Positions 50,843 through 60,111 of a DNA stretch of 64,000 bases are shown here, one piece after another. The stretch comes from G965116155 sp965116155 (lineage in GTDB: Bacteria > Bdellovibrionota > Bdellovibrionia > Bdellovibrionales > UBA1609): contig OZ220488.1 of NCBI GenBank assembly GCA_965116155.1, forward strand, positions 744,001 through 808,000, read 5' to 3'. The notes below the pieces were generated by a model that saw nothing but the letters and a program-made list of their open reading frames with translations, was not told the DNA's origin and did not search any database. The translations under genes and the position numbers were made by a program. The first letter of the stretch is position 1; each line of letters opens with the position of its first letter.

Positions 50843-52801
50843 TCATTTGATGACCTTGACGGAGTACCCCGCTCGGCCGCCAACGATGCATCCGCTGGGG
50901 ACGGGGCCAGGTGCATTAATATCAGTGCGGTAACAGCGGCCAAATGCACCTCCATCGATACTAAAGTCACCAGACTTTTTAAGCGGATGCGCCCACCCCG
51001 TTAACAGCGCGCTCAGATTTTTTACAAAAAAATGCACCTCCCCTACACTGCTAGGCGCTCGCACACCACTAGGCAAAGGCGCAAAACTCTGCGCCACACG
51101 CATTTGATCACGCACCCCAAAGTTAGCATCCTGCCACACCAAATCCTCCTCATTGGGCCAAGGCTCGCCCTCCGGCAAAGGAGGGTGATAACCCACATCA
51201 TGAGGCACCACAAACTCGGCCTCCAAACCCAAAGCCTCACGCGCTTGAGGAGCGCGCAAGCTCTTCGTAAACAGCCCAGCATTAGCAAACACAGAGTAGT
51301 GCATAATGTCCCACAAATTAGGACGCACTGCCTGCAGCTCGTAAACGCGCATAATGCGCGGCGTGCCCTGCGCATGGCCCAGCCTCCTGGATGCCGCCTG
51401 CTGGGGAGCAGGCCGCGGCCATACCATAGCATCGAGCTCTCGGCCCTTCTGCCCCCAGCCGTCTATTAGTGCAAAGTAATCCCTATGATACGCCTTAGGT
51501 GGCAGCAAAGGTGGGCGCGCCTTATAGGCCAAAAGCTGATCCCTTAAAAAAACCCTCTGCGCATAGCCCAAACCTTTGGGCGGCAAATTAGGAGGCGCCG
51601 AATAAGCCACTGGCGCCTGAGGGCTAGGTTTAGGTCGAAGCATTGGACCCACCCGTCCACCAAAAGCCTTAGCCCGCGCGCGGGCTTTTAGGTGCACGCT
51701 TTTGCCCAAACCAAATAGCTGCCGAACTTTAGTACTAGCTTCCACCTCAACATAAATAACAGGCTGCGGCTTTTTGGCCACATTAACCACCACCAAAGGG
51801 TGCAAAACACGCTTTATATCTGCAGGATTATAACCCGACACCTTTTGCACGTTTTTAGGCACAGGGTCAAAAAATAAAGACCTTATAACCGAATTGTCGC
51901 AGGTATTATTGTAATCGTAATACAGCATATGGACGAAGCTTTTTTCAAAACTAAAAACCTGCTCCACATTTTGTGCTTCTTCTACACTGCTCGTAACCTT
52001 AAAGCTGCCCTCGCCTTTTTTAAAGGCCTGCGTGTTAGAGTAGGTGAGGTTTTTTTGAAAAGTATTTTCCATACCCTCAAATACGCTTTCGCCTTTTAAA
52101 TCTACAAAACCCCCACCCTCTGCCTCAATGGGGCGCATAAGATTGCGTGCCAAAACCTTTATCAGCTGCACACGCTGGCGCTGCTGCCACAAATAAGATA
52201 AAAACACGCTCGCTCCATAGCTCCAATTAAGCGCCCCGTAGTTTGCGCAAGTTAGGTGAAAACCCTCTAGCACAACCTGCGCCATCTCAAACGTACCAAA
52301 CCAATCTGGCGCAATACGCCGCAGGTTTTCTCGCTTAGGCAAGGGAGGCAATGTGTTGGAGCTGGTAAGATGACAAATCCGATCAGAATCATCAAAAGCT
52401 CCTCCCTGGCTACGCCAAACTTGCCCCTCTAAAGCACACAAAATGGGTATGCCTTGAGGGCTTGCCTCGCTAGGAAGTGTGCGCGCACTTGTCACAGAGC
52501 CTAAGGCATTGTAACGCCATGAAAAAAGCTTCCACGCTTGGCGGATCTGGTAATTTTGATGGCTAATGGCATTTAGCACACGGGCCTGCTTGGCTGCTCC
52601 ATAGTAGGCGGCAAGGTCTACGGCATTTTGCAAATTGATTTTGTCGTGCACGACAAGGCCAATGTTGATCCCCATGCTAAAAAGCACAAATAAAACACTA
52701 AAAATAAGAGCCACAAAAATGGATATTTGCCCACGGTTTGGGTATGCTAATAGAGTTGATGCTGCTAAAAGAGGGGGCTCAGGCTGTTGCATACTACACA
52801 T
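50843..52801 (-). CDS. TadG-like pilus assembly protein
   Basis: 652 residues. The N-terminus has the TadE/TadG signature, a membrane helix opened by RGQISIFVALIFSVLFVLFS and followed by LQNAVDLAAYYGAAKQARVLN (the pre-pilin-like Leu-Gln-Asn-Ala segment). The large remaining part is predicted extracytoplasmic with no recognised domain; TadG members usually carry a vWA-like region, not evident here. Probably a minor pilus component with the Tad F-type proteins at 58.9-60.0 kb. ATG at 52801. It overlaps divergently with the next gene by 15 bp. Confidence 0.72.
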   Translation of the reverse strand: MCSMQQPEPPLLAASTLLAYPNRGQISIFVALIFSVLFVLFSMGINIGLVVHDKINLQNAVDLAAYYGAAKQARVLNAISHQNYQIRQAWKLFSWRYNALGSVTSARTLPSEASPQGIPILCALEGQVWRSQGGAFDDSDRICHLTSSNTLPPLPKRENLRRIAPDWFGTFEMAQVVLEGFHLTCANYGALNWSYGASVFLSYLWQQRQRVQLIKVLARNLMRPIEAEGGGFVDLKGESVFEGMENTFQKNLTYSNTQAFKKGEGSFKVTSSVEEAQNVEQVFSFEKSFVHMLYYDYNNTCDNSVIRSLFFDPVPKNVQKVSGYNPADIKRVLHPLVVVNVAKKPQPVIYVEVEASTKVRQLFGLGKSVHLKARARAKAFGGRVGPMLRPKPSPQAPVAYSAPPNLPPKGLGYAQRVFLRDQLLAYKARPPLLPPKAYHRDYFALIDGWGQKGRELDAMVWPRPAPQQAASRRLGHAQGTPRIMRVYELQAVRPNLWDIMHYSVFANAGLFTKSLRAPQAREALGLEAEFVVPHDVGYHPPLPEGEPWPNEEDLVWQDANFGVRDQMRVAQSFAPLPSGVRAPSSVGEVHFFVKNLSALLTGWAHPLKKSGDFSIDGGAFGRCYRTDINAPGPVPSGCIVGGRAGYSVKVIK

Positions 52802-53695
52802 GTTAACGCGAAAGCACTTTTTTTAACCAGGGCACTTAAGGCCGCCATTGGGAGCTTGGTCTTGTGTTGTGTGCCGTCCGTACTATGGGGTGTACCCGAG
52901 ACAAGCCCTTCGCAAGGGATGCTGGACCAGCAGCCCTACCATGTGGTGTCAGAGCATTACTTTGAGCTGCTCCATGCAGCGCGCCCCGTAGGCTTTGCAG
53001 TGGAGCAGTATTTGTTTCATCCTCAAAAAAAAGAGTACGTGTCTATTTCTATTAGTTATTCTAGCACCAGGGGCCAAGAGCATATGGAGAGCCTAGAGGC
53101 CCATGCCACACATGAAATGCACCCTATTGCTTATAATTATAGCTTTAGCGTGCATAAAAACAAAAAACTACAAAGCAAGCGGAGCATAAAAGCGCGTGTT
53201 AAGGCCAAAAAAGTTCTCCATGCAAAAGAGACTGTTGTGGATCAAAGCCTGCGCGAGCAGCGCACGAGCAAGCGTGTCCCACTAGAAGAGGGGGTGTTTT
53301 TTTCTAGCTTTTTAGCTCCTATGCTAATGTTTAAGTCTCCCCCACTGCCCGAGGGAGTTAAAAAGAAAAACCTTAAATTCAAAGCCATTGCAGAAGAAAA
53401 CATGCAAATATCCCCTGGACACTTGCAGCTAAGGCGTGCAAAGGGCAAAAACTTTGCCCTAAAGGTGCACTTTGGGGGCAGAAAATTTAAAACCAAACTC
53501 GCCCCAACAGGAGCTTTGCTATCTAGCTTTGTCCCTGGGCCGAAGGTGCAGCTACAATTTACACCGGTTAAGGTTTTTAAAAAAAACTGGGGGGCCAAAG
53601 TAAAGCCTCTACTCATACGCGAAAAATTACAAAACCACCTGTTTTACCAGTACGCCCAAGCTTTAAGGCCCAACCATGGCGTACAAAAACATTAG
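52787..53695 (+). CDS. Exported protein of unknown family, next to nagZ
   Basis: 302 residues, with an N-terminal hydrophobic segment (AAIGSLVLCCVPSVLWG) consistent with a signal peptide. The mature protein is basic and beta-rich (YFELLHAARPVGFAVEQYLF, LKVHFGGRKFKTKL). No known domain. TTG at 52787 supported by GAGGGGG upstream. The stop overlaps the nagZ start by 20 bp, so the two are coupled and a role in envelope or cell-wall recycling is plausible. Confidence 0.72.
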   Translation: MHTTHVNAKALFLTRALKAAIGSLVLCCVPSVLWGVPETSPSQGMLDQQPYHVVSEHYFELLHAARPVGFAVEQYLFHPQKKEYVSISISYSSTRGQEHMESLEAHATHEMHPIAYNYSFSVHKNKKLQSKRSIKARVKAKKVLHAKETVVDQSLREQRTSKRVPLEEGVFFSSFLAPMLMFKSPPLPEGVKKKNLKFKAIAEENMQISPGHLQLRRAKGKNFALKVHFGGRKFKTKLAPTGALLSSFVPGPKVQLQFTPVKVFKKNWGAKVKPLLIREKLQNHLFYQYAQALRPNHGVQKH

Positions 53696-54776
53696 GCTTA
53701 AAGACTTAGGGCAGTTGATTTTTATGCCCTTAAAGGGGACGGAGCTGCTGGCGAGTGAAAAAAAATTCATCCTAAAGCACGACATAGGTGGCGTGAGCCT
53801 TTTTGCGCGCAATCTTAAACACCCGCAGCAAATTTTGCGCCTTTGCACCCAGGTGCGCGACTTGGGAAAGCAACAAACACACAAACAACCCCTTTTTATA
53901 GGCATCGATATGGAAGGCGGCAGGGTCAACAGGCTCCCTCGTCCCTTTACCCATTGGCCCCCTATGCGGCTTTTGGCAACACACCCGCGCGCCACATATG
54001 TGGCCCATGGTCTAGGCCAGCTTATGGGAGAAGAGCTACACGCGCTGGGCATTAACCTTAACTACGCTCCTTGTGCCGATGTGGACACTTACGCTCAAAA
54101 TCCTGTAATAGGAGACCGCGCTTTTGACCAAGACCCTGCTAAGGTGGGGCGCTTGGCTCGGGCTGTAGCAAAGGGTTTGCAGAGCGCAGGCATTGTGCCA
54201 TGCGCTAAGCACTTTCCCGGCCATGGCAATACCAGGCTCGACAGCCATTGGGACTTGCCTGTAGAAAGCACACGCATGGCTTTGCTCAAAAAACGCGAGC
54301 TCAAAGCCTTTGCAGCGCTTATGCAAGATGTGCACTTTTTTATGACTGCTCATATTGTTTTTAAACACTGCGACCCCAAGTGGCCGGCCAGTTTGTCGCG
54401 TTTTTTTATAGATGAGCTAAGAAAAATGTCCCCAAACGAAAAGCTGGTTATAACCGATGATCTTGGCATGGGCGCACTTACAAAGTGGCCCTTAGAAGAA
54501 CGCAGTGTACAGGCCTTACGTGCAGGTTCGGATGTGTTGCTGTTTTGTAATGATTTCTCAGCTCCCCTAACCGCCCTAAAAGCCATCAAAGACGCCACTA
54601 AAAAAGGCACCCTCAGCCCCAGCACCTTGCTCCAAAAAAGAGAGCGCCTTTTAGACTTTAAAACCCAACACTTAAGCTACCCGAAGCTATCTTATAGCCG
54701 TTGGAAAGGCGCGAGGGCCATTAAAAACAGTCTGCGCTCTTATGAGTGGGTGCAGAGGGTTTTTTACTCTTGCTAA
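53676..54776 (+). CDS. nagZ: Beta-N-acetylhexosaminidase (GH3)
   Basis: Glycoside hydrolase family 3 enzyme that trims N-acetylglucosamine from muropeptides. 366 residues. Motifs: FIGIDMEGGRVNRL, AKHFPGHG (Lys178 to His183, containing the general-acid His of the NagZ loop) and catalytic Asp261 in ITDDLGMGAL. No signal peptide, so cytoplasmic, as in peptidoglycan recycling. Coupled to the gene before it. Its 3' end overlaps the convergent frameshifted gene by 56 bp. Confidence 0.92.
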   Translation: MAYKNIRLKDLGQLIFMPLKGTELLASEKKFILKHDIGGVSLFARNLKHPQQILRLCTQVRDLGKQQTHKQPLFIGIDMEGGRVNRLPRPFTHWPPMRLLATHPRATYVAHGLGQLMGEELHALGINLNYAPCADVDTYAQNPVIGDRAFDQDPAKVGRLARAVAKGLQSAGIVPCAKHFPGHGNTRLDSHWDLPVESTRMALLKKRELKAFAALMQDVHFFMTAHIVFKHCDPKWPASLSRFFIDELRKMSPNEKLVITDDLGMGALTKWPLEERSVQALRAGSDVLLFCNDFSAPLTALKAIKDATKKGTLSPSTLLQKRERLLDFKTQHLSYPKLSYSRWKGARAIKNSLRSYEWVQRVFYSC

Positions 54777-55113
54777 GAGTGGCCAAAAATTCTTCTGCTG
54801 CTGCAGTGTCAGGGCTCTTTGGGTTGGGCGGTAAAAAGTGCACTGGGCTCGCATTAAGCACGCGCTGCTCGCTTTTGCCAAAATACATAAGCGCCTCAGG
54901 GTGGTAGCTCAGGGGCGCTGTGGGAGGCAAGGGCCCATGGGCTGAAAAATCCACTGCTTCACCCAAAGACTTTTTAATCTGCCCTTTAAGCCAGTGTAGG
55001 TTTTTTTGTAAAAAATCAACACTCGGCTCCGGCTGAGTGATAAAACTGAGCCACAAAGACTCTTTGCGCTCCAAGTCCCACTGCCCTAGAGCCAGTTTGG
55101 TGTCTTTTTTTTG
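54721..55113 (-). CDS. C-terminal part of the frameshifted nucleotide-binding protein
   Basis: Continuation in the -1 frame of the gene at 55086-55730. After the A-run the frame reads KDTKLALGQWDLERKE, then SLWLSFITQPEPSVDFLQ and ends at 54721. Together the two parts give roughly 336 residues. No independent start with a ribosome site. See the finding on the slippery sequence. Confidence 0.65.
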   Translation of the reverse strand, partial: QKKDTKLALGQWDLERKESLWLSFITQPEPSVDFLQKNLHWLKGQIKKSLGEAVDFSAHGPLPPTAPLSYHPEALMYFGKSEQRVLNASPVHFLPPNPKSPDTAAAEEFLATLSKSKKPSAPTHKSADCF

Positions 55114-55730
55114 GCTCTGTAAACACCAAAAAAACGCAACCCTTTAGGGGCGGCGGAAGCCGCGACTGGCGTAGGGCGCAAGCCCTGGCAGTGCACCTGC
55201 AAAAAACCCAAAGTCTTAGGAGAACGCGCGCTAAGGCAAGGCAAGAGCTCGGTGGAGTAGATTTTAAGCCCTCCTCCCTGGGTGTGCAGCACATTATAGG
55301 CGTAAAAATTCTGCCCGCTCTCAGGCTCAATCACAAAGAGAGATTTGTCTATCAAACGCACACTTTGCACCAAGCATTTGTGCTGTACGCCACTAAAGGC
55401 CTTGCGCGCCTGCTCAAGCAGCGCCTTCCACTCCCAATAAGACGCAGGGCAACCGTGCAAAGAGCTTAAAAAATCAAAATCTTGGGGCAGTGCGTTTAGA
55501 AAATCTTTCCTACTGACTTCACGTGAGCGTAGCCAGTAGGTTGGGGAGTTGGCTTTTGGCCCGAGAGGGTGTAGCAAGCTGGTGTGCAAAGGGTGTTGAA
55601 GAGAGCCCGTATTGTGCAACCATAGAACTGTTGAGCCACTCGATACGAGCTTTTGGGCTATGAGAGCAGCTTTAAGCCCCGGGCCTATGATGGCGTAATC
55701 ATAAATGGGGGAGGGCGTCGTGTGCTTCAT
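55086..55730 (-). CDS. N-terminal part of a FAD/NAD(P)-binding-like protein, -1 frameshift at its end
   Basis: Starts MKHTTPSPIYDYAIIGPGLKAA, a Rossmann-type nucleotide-binding turn (GPGLKAA, a variant of GxGxxA). 214 residues, ending VYRAKKKTPNWL. The stop follows an A8 run (T8 at 55105-55112 on the plus strand), and the coding continues one frame back in the next entry. Whether the fold is a flavin oxidoreductase is likely but not certain. Divergent from the GT2 gene (58 bp between starts). Not obviously related to NagZ downstream. Confidence 0.7.
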   Translation of the reverse strand: MKHTTPSPIYDYAIIGPGLKAALIAQKLVSSGSTVLWLHNTGSLQHPLHTSLLHPLGPKANSPTYWLRSREVSRKDFLNALPQDFDFLSSLHGCPASYWEWKALLEQARKAFSGVQHKCLVQSVRLIDKSLFVIEPESGQNFYAYNVLHTQGGGLKIYSTELLPCLSARSPKTLGFLQVHCQGLRPTPVAASAAPKGLRFFGVYRAKKKTPNWL

Positions 55731-55788
55731 GGCGAATACAAGTATAAGGATTTTGGTGTTTAAATGTCAGTAGAAGGCAGGGTTTTTT

Positions 55789-56748
55789 TTGGCGCGTTCT
55801 AGAGTTTTAGTCAGTGTTATTGTGCCTACTTTTAACCGCTCAGAGCTTTTAAAAAGAGCCTTGCGCTCTGTGCAGCGGCAAAGCTTTACCCAATGGGAGT
55901 GCTTAGTGGTAGACGACGCCTCTACCGATGGCACGGGAGGTTGGGTGCTGGGCCAACTAAAGGCTCAAGATAGTAGGTTTTCGTATATGCGCTTAGGCAG
56001 CAGGGCGCGTGGAGTAAGCTATGCCCGCAATACAGGTTGGCGCCACACTAAGGGGGAGTGGGTGGCGTTTTTAGACTCTGACGATGAATGGGCGGTGGAA
56101 AAGCTAGAAAAACAACTAAACCTCTTAGAGCAAAGCGGCCACAAAATCTGCCACGCTAACGAGCTGTGGCTACGCAATGGGTTAAAGCTAGCGCAAAAGA
56201 AAAAACACACCAAATACGGTGGGGAGATTTTTTTAAAGTGCCTGCCTCTTTGTTGCATGAGTCCTTCGGCCGTTATGTTACACCGCACGTTGTTCCCTCA
56301 AGGGGAGGTGTTTAGGGAAGACTTTCCGGTTTGCGAGGACTACGAGCTATGGCTGCGCCTTGCAGCTAAGTACCAAGTGGCGCTAGTGCCAGACGAGCTG
56401 GTAATAAAACATGGCGGGCACTGTGATCAGCTCTCCATGCGCTACAAGGCCATGGATTATTGGAGGGTCAAAGCCCTGGCAGAGCACCTGCACAATGAGG
56501 AGCTAAACGACCATAGGCGCATGGAAGTAGCTAAAATGATGTGCCAAAAAGCCAAAATCCTGCTTAAAGGCTATAAAAAGCACAACAACCTGCACACAGT
56601 GCCGCAGGTAGAGTCTTGGTTAAGAGCTGCTAAAAAAGAGCTCGAGGCACTAAAAAGCCAAGCAATCCCTGTGCCCCCTAAGGTGATCGCGCAAAACGCC
56701 ACCCTAACAAAAGCGCATAGGCATATCACCCATGTCCTCCCAACATAA
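55789..56748 (+). CDS. Glycosyltransferase family 2
   Basis: Inverting glycosyltransferase of the GT-A fold, 319 residues, probably transferring a sugar to cell-surface glycan. SVIVPTFNRSELLKRALRSV, VVDDASTDGT and the metal-binding DSDD (96-99) are the family signatures, and NTGWRHTKGEW precedes the DSD. No transmembrane segment. TTG start supported by AGGG six bases upstream, inside a T-run. The 3' end overlaps the dus stop region by 23 bp (convergent). Confidence 0.9.
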   Translation: MARSRVLVSVIVPTFNRSELLKRALRSVQRQSFTQWECLVVDDASTDGTGGWVLGQLKAQDSRFSYMRLGSRARGVSYARNTGWRHTKGEWVAFLDSDDEWAVEKLEKQLNLLEQSGHKICHANELWLRNGLKLAQKKKHTKYGGEIFLKCLPLCCMSPSAVMLHRTLFPQGEVFREDFPVCEDYELWLRLAAKYQVALVPDELVIKHGGHCDQLSMRYKAMDYWRVKALAEHLHNEELNDHRRMEVAKMMCQKAKILLKGYKKHNNLHTVPQVESWLRAAKKELEALKSQAIPVPPKVIAQNATLTKAHRHITHVLPT

Positions 56749-57724
56749 ACTTGTCTGCTAGATGGCTTTGTATGGCAGGAGCTGTGCGCCCGTCGAAATA
56801 ACTTTTTGCAAAGGGCATGATGTTTTCATAAGACATACTGAAGAGCTTTTTTCTAAACTCACCAGCATCGTGATAACCCTTAGAGTACCAAGAGGCGGCT
56901 TTTTTGATGTGCAGTGACCTAACCGGCTCGCGGGTTTTGTGTTTTTCTAGCTCTTCCCACAAAATCTCTAGCGCACTAAGGGGATTTTTTGCACATGGAG
57001 CCACACTATGAGCACTTTGAAAAATCCACGGATCCTTCAAGGCCCCTCTGCCGATCATAACTCCCAATAGTCCAGGCAGTCTTTGCGCTGCATCCTCACC
57101 AGTTAAGATGTCACCATTACCTATTAAAGGCAAAGGACTACGCGCGGCCACTTGCCTAATATAGTCCCAATCCGCCAATCCCTTATACTGCTGCGCGCGG
57201 GTACGCCCATGCACACTGATCCATGCAAGCCCCTCATCGTAAGCCAACTGCGCCACCTGCAAGGTGTTGCGGCTATGCTCACACCATCCCGTGCGCACTT
57301 TTACACTTAGTGGAATTTGCAGGGTTTTTTTTAGTGCCCGAAACAGTTTTTGCAAAAACAGCAAATCCTTAAGCCCCGCAGAGCCGGCGCCTTTTTTTAC
57401 CACCTTCGGCACGGGGCACCCGAGGTTAATATCTACAAAGTCTGCCCCCTTTTGCTCGCACACACTAGCTGCGTATTGCATATCTTCAATACTAGAACCA
57501 AAAATTTGTATCCCAACCGGGTGCTGGTCTGCTGTAAAGCGCATAAGCTCTTGGGTCCTAGCATTTTGGTGCCGAATGCCCGATGCCGAAACCAGCTCCG
57601 TGCACAATAGCCCACAACCCATGCGGCGCATATAAGACCTAAACGCACTGCCCGTTATGCCCGCCATAGGCGCCAGCACGAAAGGATGTTTTTTTAGAAA
57701 TTCTAGCAAATGCGGCTTTAGCAT
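56726..57724 (-). CDS. tRNA-dihydrouridine synthase (DusB-like)
   Basis: FMN-dependent reductase forming dihydrouridine in tRNA. 332 residues with APMAGITGSAFR, the catalytic cysteine region DINLGCPVPKVVKKGAG (Cys103, followed by the Dus K-K motif), VKVRTGW and GNGDILTGEDAAQRL, closing with GVMIGRGALKDPWIF. Belongs to the Dus family; the closest named subgroup seems DusB, by the GCPVPKVVKKGAG stretch. Last gene of a four-gene minus-strand run with the kinase (9 bp) and the two Tad F-type genes. Confidence 0.92.
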   Translation of the reverse strand: MLKPHLLEFLKKHPFVLAPMAGITGSAFRSYMRRMGCGLLCTELVSASGIRHQNARTQELMRFTADQHPVGIQIFGSSIEDMQYAASVCEQKGADFVDINLGCPVPKVVKKGAGSAGLKDLLFLQKLFRALKKTLQIPLSVKVRTGWCEHSRNTLQVAQLAYDEGLAWISVHGRTRAQQYKGLADWDYIRQVAARSPLPLIGNGDILTGEDAAQRLPGLLGVMIGRGALKDPWIFQSAHSVAPCAKNPLSALEILWEELEKHKTREPVRSLHIKKAASWYSKGYHDAGEFRKKLFSMSYENIMPFAKSYFDGRTAPAIQSHLADKFMLGGHG

Positions 57725-57733
57725 TGCACAGCC

Positions 57734-58873
57734 CTATTCTCCCAAGGGGCTAACAATGTTGAGCCTATCTTGAGGCAAAGGCACCATGTTTAAAAGCCTT
57801 TTGTTAGCGTGCGCCTGCACAAAAATGCTGTACTTTTTGTACGGCAATAGCGGCAACGTTAAAGGCGCATAACCTACGGGTGTGCTATTTACCACAACCT
57901 GCTTCCAGGTGCGCCCGCCAATATTAAGCCATGCAAAATCTTGCGCCTGGTGGCGTAAGCTTGCAGCAGGCCCCACTAAACACAAACACAAAATCGGGGC
58001 AATAAAACGCCACTGCCGCAACCAAAACCCCAGGGCACGCCAATAGGGCACACTCAGTGGCGCGTCTCCATGCAGAGGCTCTGTGAGCTCGGTTTGTGTT
58101 TGACAGGACTTAACAGCGCGAGCAAGAGACGCCTGAGCCAAAGGAGATGCAGGTATAGAAACCAGACGCCTTTTTGCAGGCTTGGAGCTGAGCCAATTTT
58201 TTTTATAAATCTCTGGCAAAGGCTGCAGAAGCTCCTCGGCTATGCGCCCCAAACTAAAAAGATCACTCTGGTGCCCCATAGCAAATGCCTGGTCGCTATC
58301 GCACTGCAAAAGCTCCGGCGCCGCAAATCGAGGCGTAGCCAATTTAAGGCTTTTGTTGGTTATACCAAAATCAATCAGCCGCACCTCGCCTTGGGAGGTG
58401 AGCATAATATTACGTGGGCTCAAATCACCATGAAAGAGCTGGATTTTTCGCAAATCATTCAGCCCCTCTTGCACTTGGCGCAAAATTTCATGCCCCCAAG
58501 CCGCTTTACTGTTAGGGTAGCGCTCAAGAAGCTCTGCCAGAGTCACCCCTCTAATATACTCTACCACCATGGTAGGGCGGCCTTCTATACACTCGAAACC
58601 TAGCACACGAGCACAATATAAAGAGCGCAAATTTTGCAACAAGCTCTTATTGCTGCTAAACCACGTTGCTAGGTTGCCCATGGGTTTAAAAATTTTCAGC
58701 ACCACTTCGGTGCGCAAAGCGCTGTTAGGATCGTACCGATAAGCCCGGCACACCTTGGCATAAGGGCTTTGGGATAGAGTTTGCTTTAAAACATAGCGCG
58801 GCCTTTGGCCACTTAGTGCTCGGCGGCGCTTTAATTTATGCAAAACATCACTAAAGCCACGCAAAATTGGCAT
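57734..58873 (-). CDS. Ser/Thr protein kinase-like protein with membrane helix and PEGA-like tail
   Basis: 379 residues. Hanks-type kinase core: Lys60 in VVLKIF, catalytic HGDLSPRN (Asp150, Asn155), metal-binding DFG (168-170) and FAAPELL. The glycine-rich loop is abnormal: LSQSPYAKVCRA has no glycine, so ATP binding may be altered or the protein may be a pseudokinase with partial activity. A membrane segment (WRFIAPILCLCLVGPAASL, about 288-306) is followed by a short PEGA-like beta domain (VVVNSTPVGYAPLTLPLLP). Co-oriented with the Tad F-type genes (1-2 bp spacing), suggesting regulation of the pilus machine. Confidence 0.85.
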   Translation of the reverse strand: MPILRGFSDVLHKLKRRRALSGQRPRYVLKQTLSQSPYAKVCRAYRYDPNSALRTEVVLKIFKPMGNLATWFSSNKSLLQNLRSLYCARVLGFECIEGRPTMVVEYIRGVTLAELLERYPNSKAAWGHEILRQVQEGLNDLRKIQLFHGDLSPRNIMLTSQGEVRLIDFGITNKSLKLATPRFAAPELLQCDSDQAFAMGHQSDLFSLGRIAEELLQPLPEIYKKNWLSSKPAKRRLVSIPASPLAQASLARAVKSCQTQTELTEPLHGDAPLSVPYWRALGFWLRQWRFIAPILCLCLVGPAASLRHQAQDFAWLNIGGRTWKQVVVNSTPVGYAPLTLPLLPYKKYSIFVQAHANKRLLNMVPLPQDRLNIVSPLGE

Positions 58874-58874
58874 T

Positions 58875-59309
58875 TTAAAACTGTAACCCCTCAGAAAAAG
58901 CTTTTAAAAAAGGACTAAACATAACATACATATAGGCCGGCAACTGCAGCAGCATAACAGGTATTAGCATTTTGTAGGGCAGGGTTTTTAAAAAATACTG
59001 CACCTGCTCTAAGCTTACGTCTTTGATGTCTTTTTCTAAAACCTGCAAAGGCTCCAAAATGGGCTCGCCCTTTAAGCCTCTTAAGGCCAATTGAAAAAAA
59101 CAAGCCCTCTGAAAGCTACAATGTTTAAAAAACGCAGCCTCTGGATCCTTGTGCTGAGAGGCATAAACCAAAATCTGCTGCAACTGTTTGCCCAAATCCC
59201 CTCCCACACTCGCCACAATGGAGTGCAAACTACTACGCACAGGCACATTTTGAGAAAGAGAGCATCTTAACTCCAAGCAAGCCTGGTATAAAGGCGCTAC
59301 AGATTCCAT
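58875..59309 (-). CDS. Short T2SS F-type membrane protein (TadC-like)
   Basis: 144 residues. T2SSF-like: ALRGLKGEPILEPLQVLE, then EQVQYFLKTLPYKMLIPVML, the conserved C-terminal helix arrangement of TadC/GspF proteins. Much shorter than usual TadC (about 300), lacking the N-terminal membrane part. The two Tad F-type genes overlap by 13 bp, and this one ends 1-2 bp from the kinase. Probably an inner-membrane platform subunit of the pilus machine. Confidence 0.7.
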   Translation of the reverse strand: MESVAPLYQACLELRCSLSQNVPVRSSLHSIVASVGGDLGKQLQQILVYASQHKDPEAAFFKHCSFQRACFFQLALRGLKGEPILEPLQVLEKDIKDVSLEQVQYFLKTLPYKMLIPVMLLQLPAYMYVMFSPFLKAFSEGLQF

Positions 59310-60046
59310 TTAAACGACCTCCCCAAAGCCCATACCCAAACAACACCTAACACAAATACTGCCGTAGCCACACATATGCCCAAGTATTGGTTATGCCATC
59401 CATAAAGTTTAACAGAGGCTACAACAATGCTAACAAAAAGCACCGACATCACTCCCATTTGCACATAAACGTATGCAGTGATGCTCCGCGAACGGCGCTT
59501 AAAACCTTCAAGAGACTGAATGGATTCCAAAAAAATCTGTGCTTTTTCAATACCTTGGTATGAGGAGCTATCAATTTCTTTAAACACCTGCAAAACCTTG
59601 GCAGGAAAGCCATTACTGGGGCTGAATGTTAGGTCTTGTTTGTATATAACGGCCTGCAAAATGTGCTCGATTTTGTTTCTAAAATAGGGCTCGTGAAGCA
59701 GCATAATACGCTTGGCTGCGGGACGAAAACCCACCCCCATTTTTAGCTCTAAAATCAGCTGCGACAAAAAGGCTCCAAAGTGAGTTTTGAAGCTTTGCTC
59801 TCGCCATCTTGTTATGGCAAGTTTTGAGAGGAGAAACAGCACATTTGGAAGCTGTAAAATTAAAAAAATCCCCAGCTGTTTTTGAGGCTGTAAAAGACCT
59901 GCCAAAATCACCCATAAAACATAAGCCACAATCAGCTTGCGTAGGGTTTTAGGGGCTAACAAAAAGCTCTGTTTAAAGTGCTGCAGAATTTTATAAAAAA
60001 CTGCAGCAGAAACCACGCATTGAAAAATCCAAAAACTATAAAACAT
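59297..60046 (-). CDS. TadB-like T2SS F-family membrane protein
   Basis: 249 residues. Hydrophobic helices near the N-terminus (VLWVILAGLL; LGIFLILQLPNVLFLL) and C-terminus (LGICVATAVFVLGVVWVWAL), with the cytoplasmic T2SSF domain between (FGAFLSQLILELKMGVGFRPAAKRI). TadB is a platform protein in Flp/Tad pilus assembly. No TadA ATPase gene lies in the window, so the locus is split or uses a distant one. ATG at 60046. First of a four-gene minus-strand run. Confidence 0.75.
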   Translation of the reverse strand: MFYSFWIFQCVVSAAVFYKILQHFKQSFLLAPKTLRKLIVAYVLWVILAGLLQPQKQLGIFLILQLPNVLFLLSKLAITRWREQSFKTHFGAFLSQLILELKMGVGFRPAAKRIMLLHEPYFRNKIEHILQAVIYKQDLTFSPSNGFPAKVLQVFKEIDSSSYQGIEKAQIFLESIQSLEGFKRRSRSITAYVYVQMGVMSVLFVSIVVASVKLYGWHNQYLGICVATAVFVLGVVWVWALGRSFKWNL

Positions 60047-60111
60047 ATCTTAAACTCGGCCCGTAAAAGTTCATTTTGATCAAAGCTTTGCTAAAAGCTT
60101 GTGTTTTTTTA

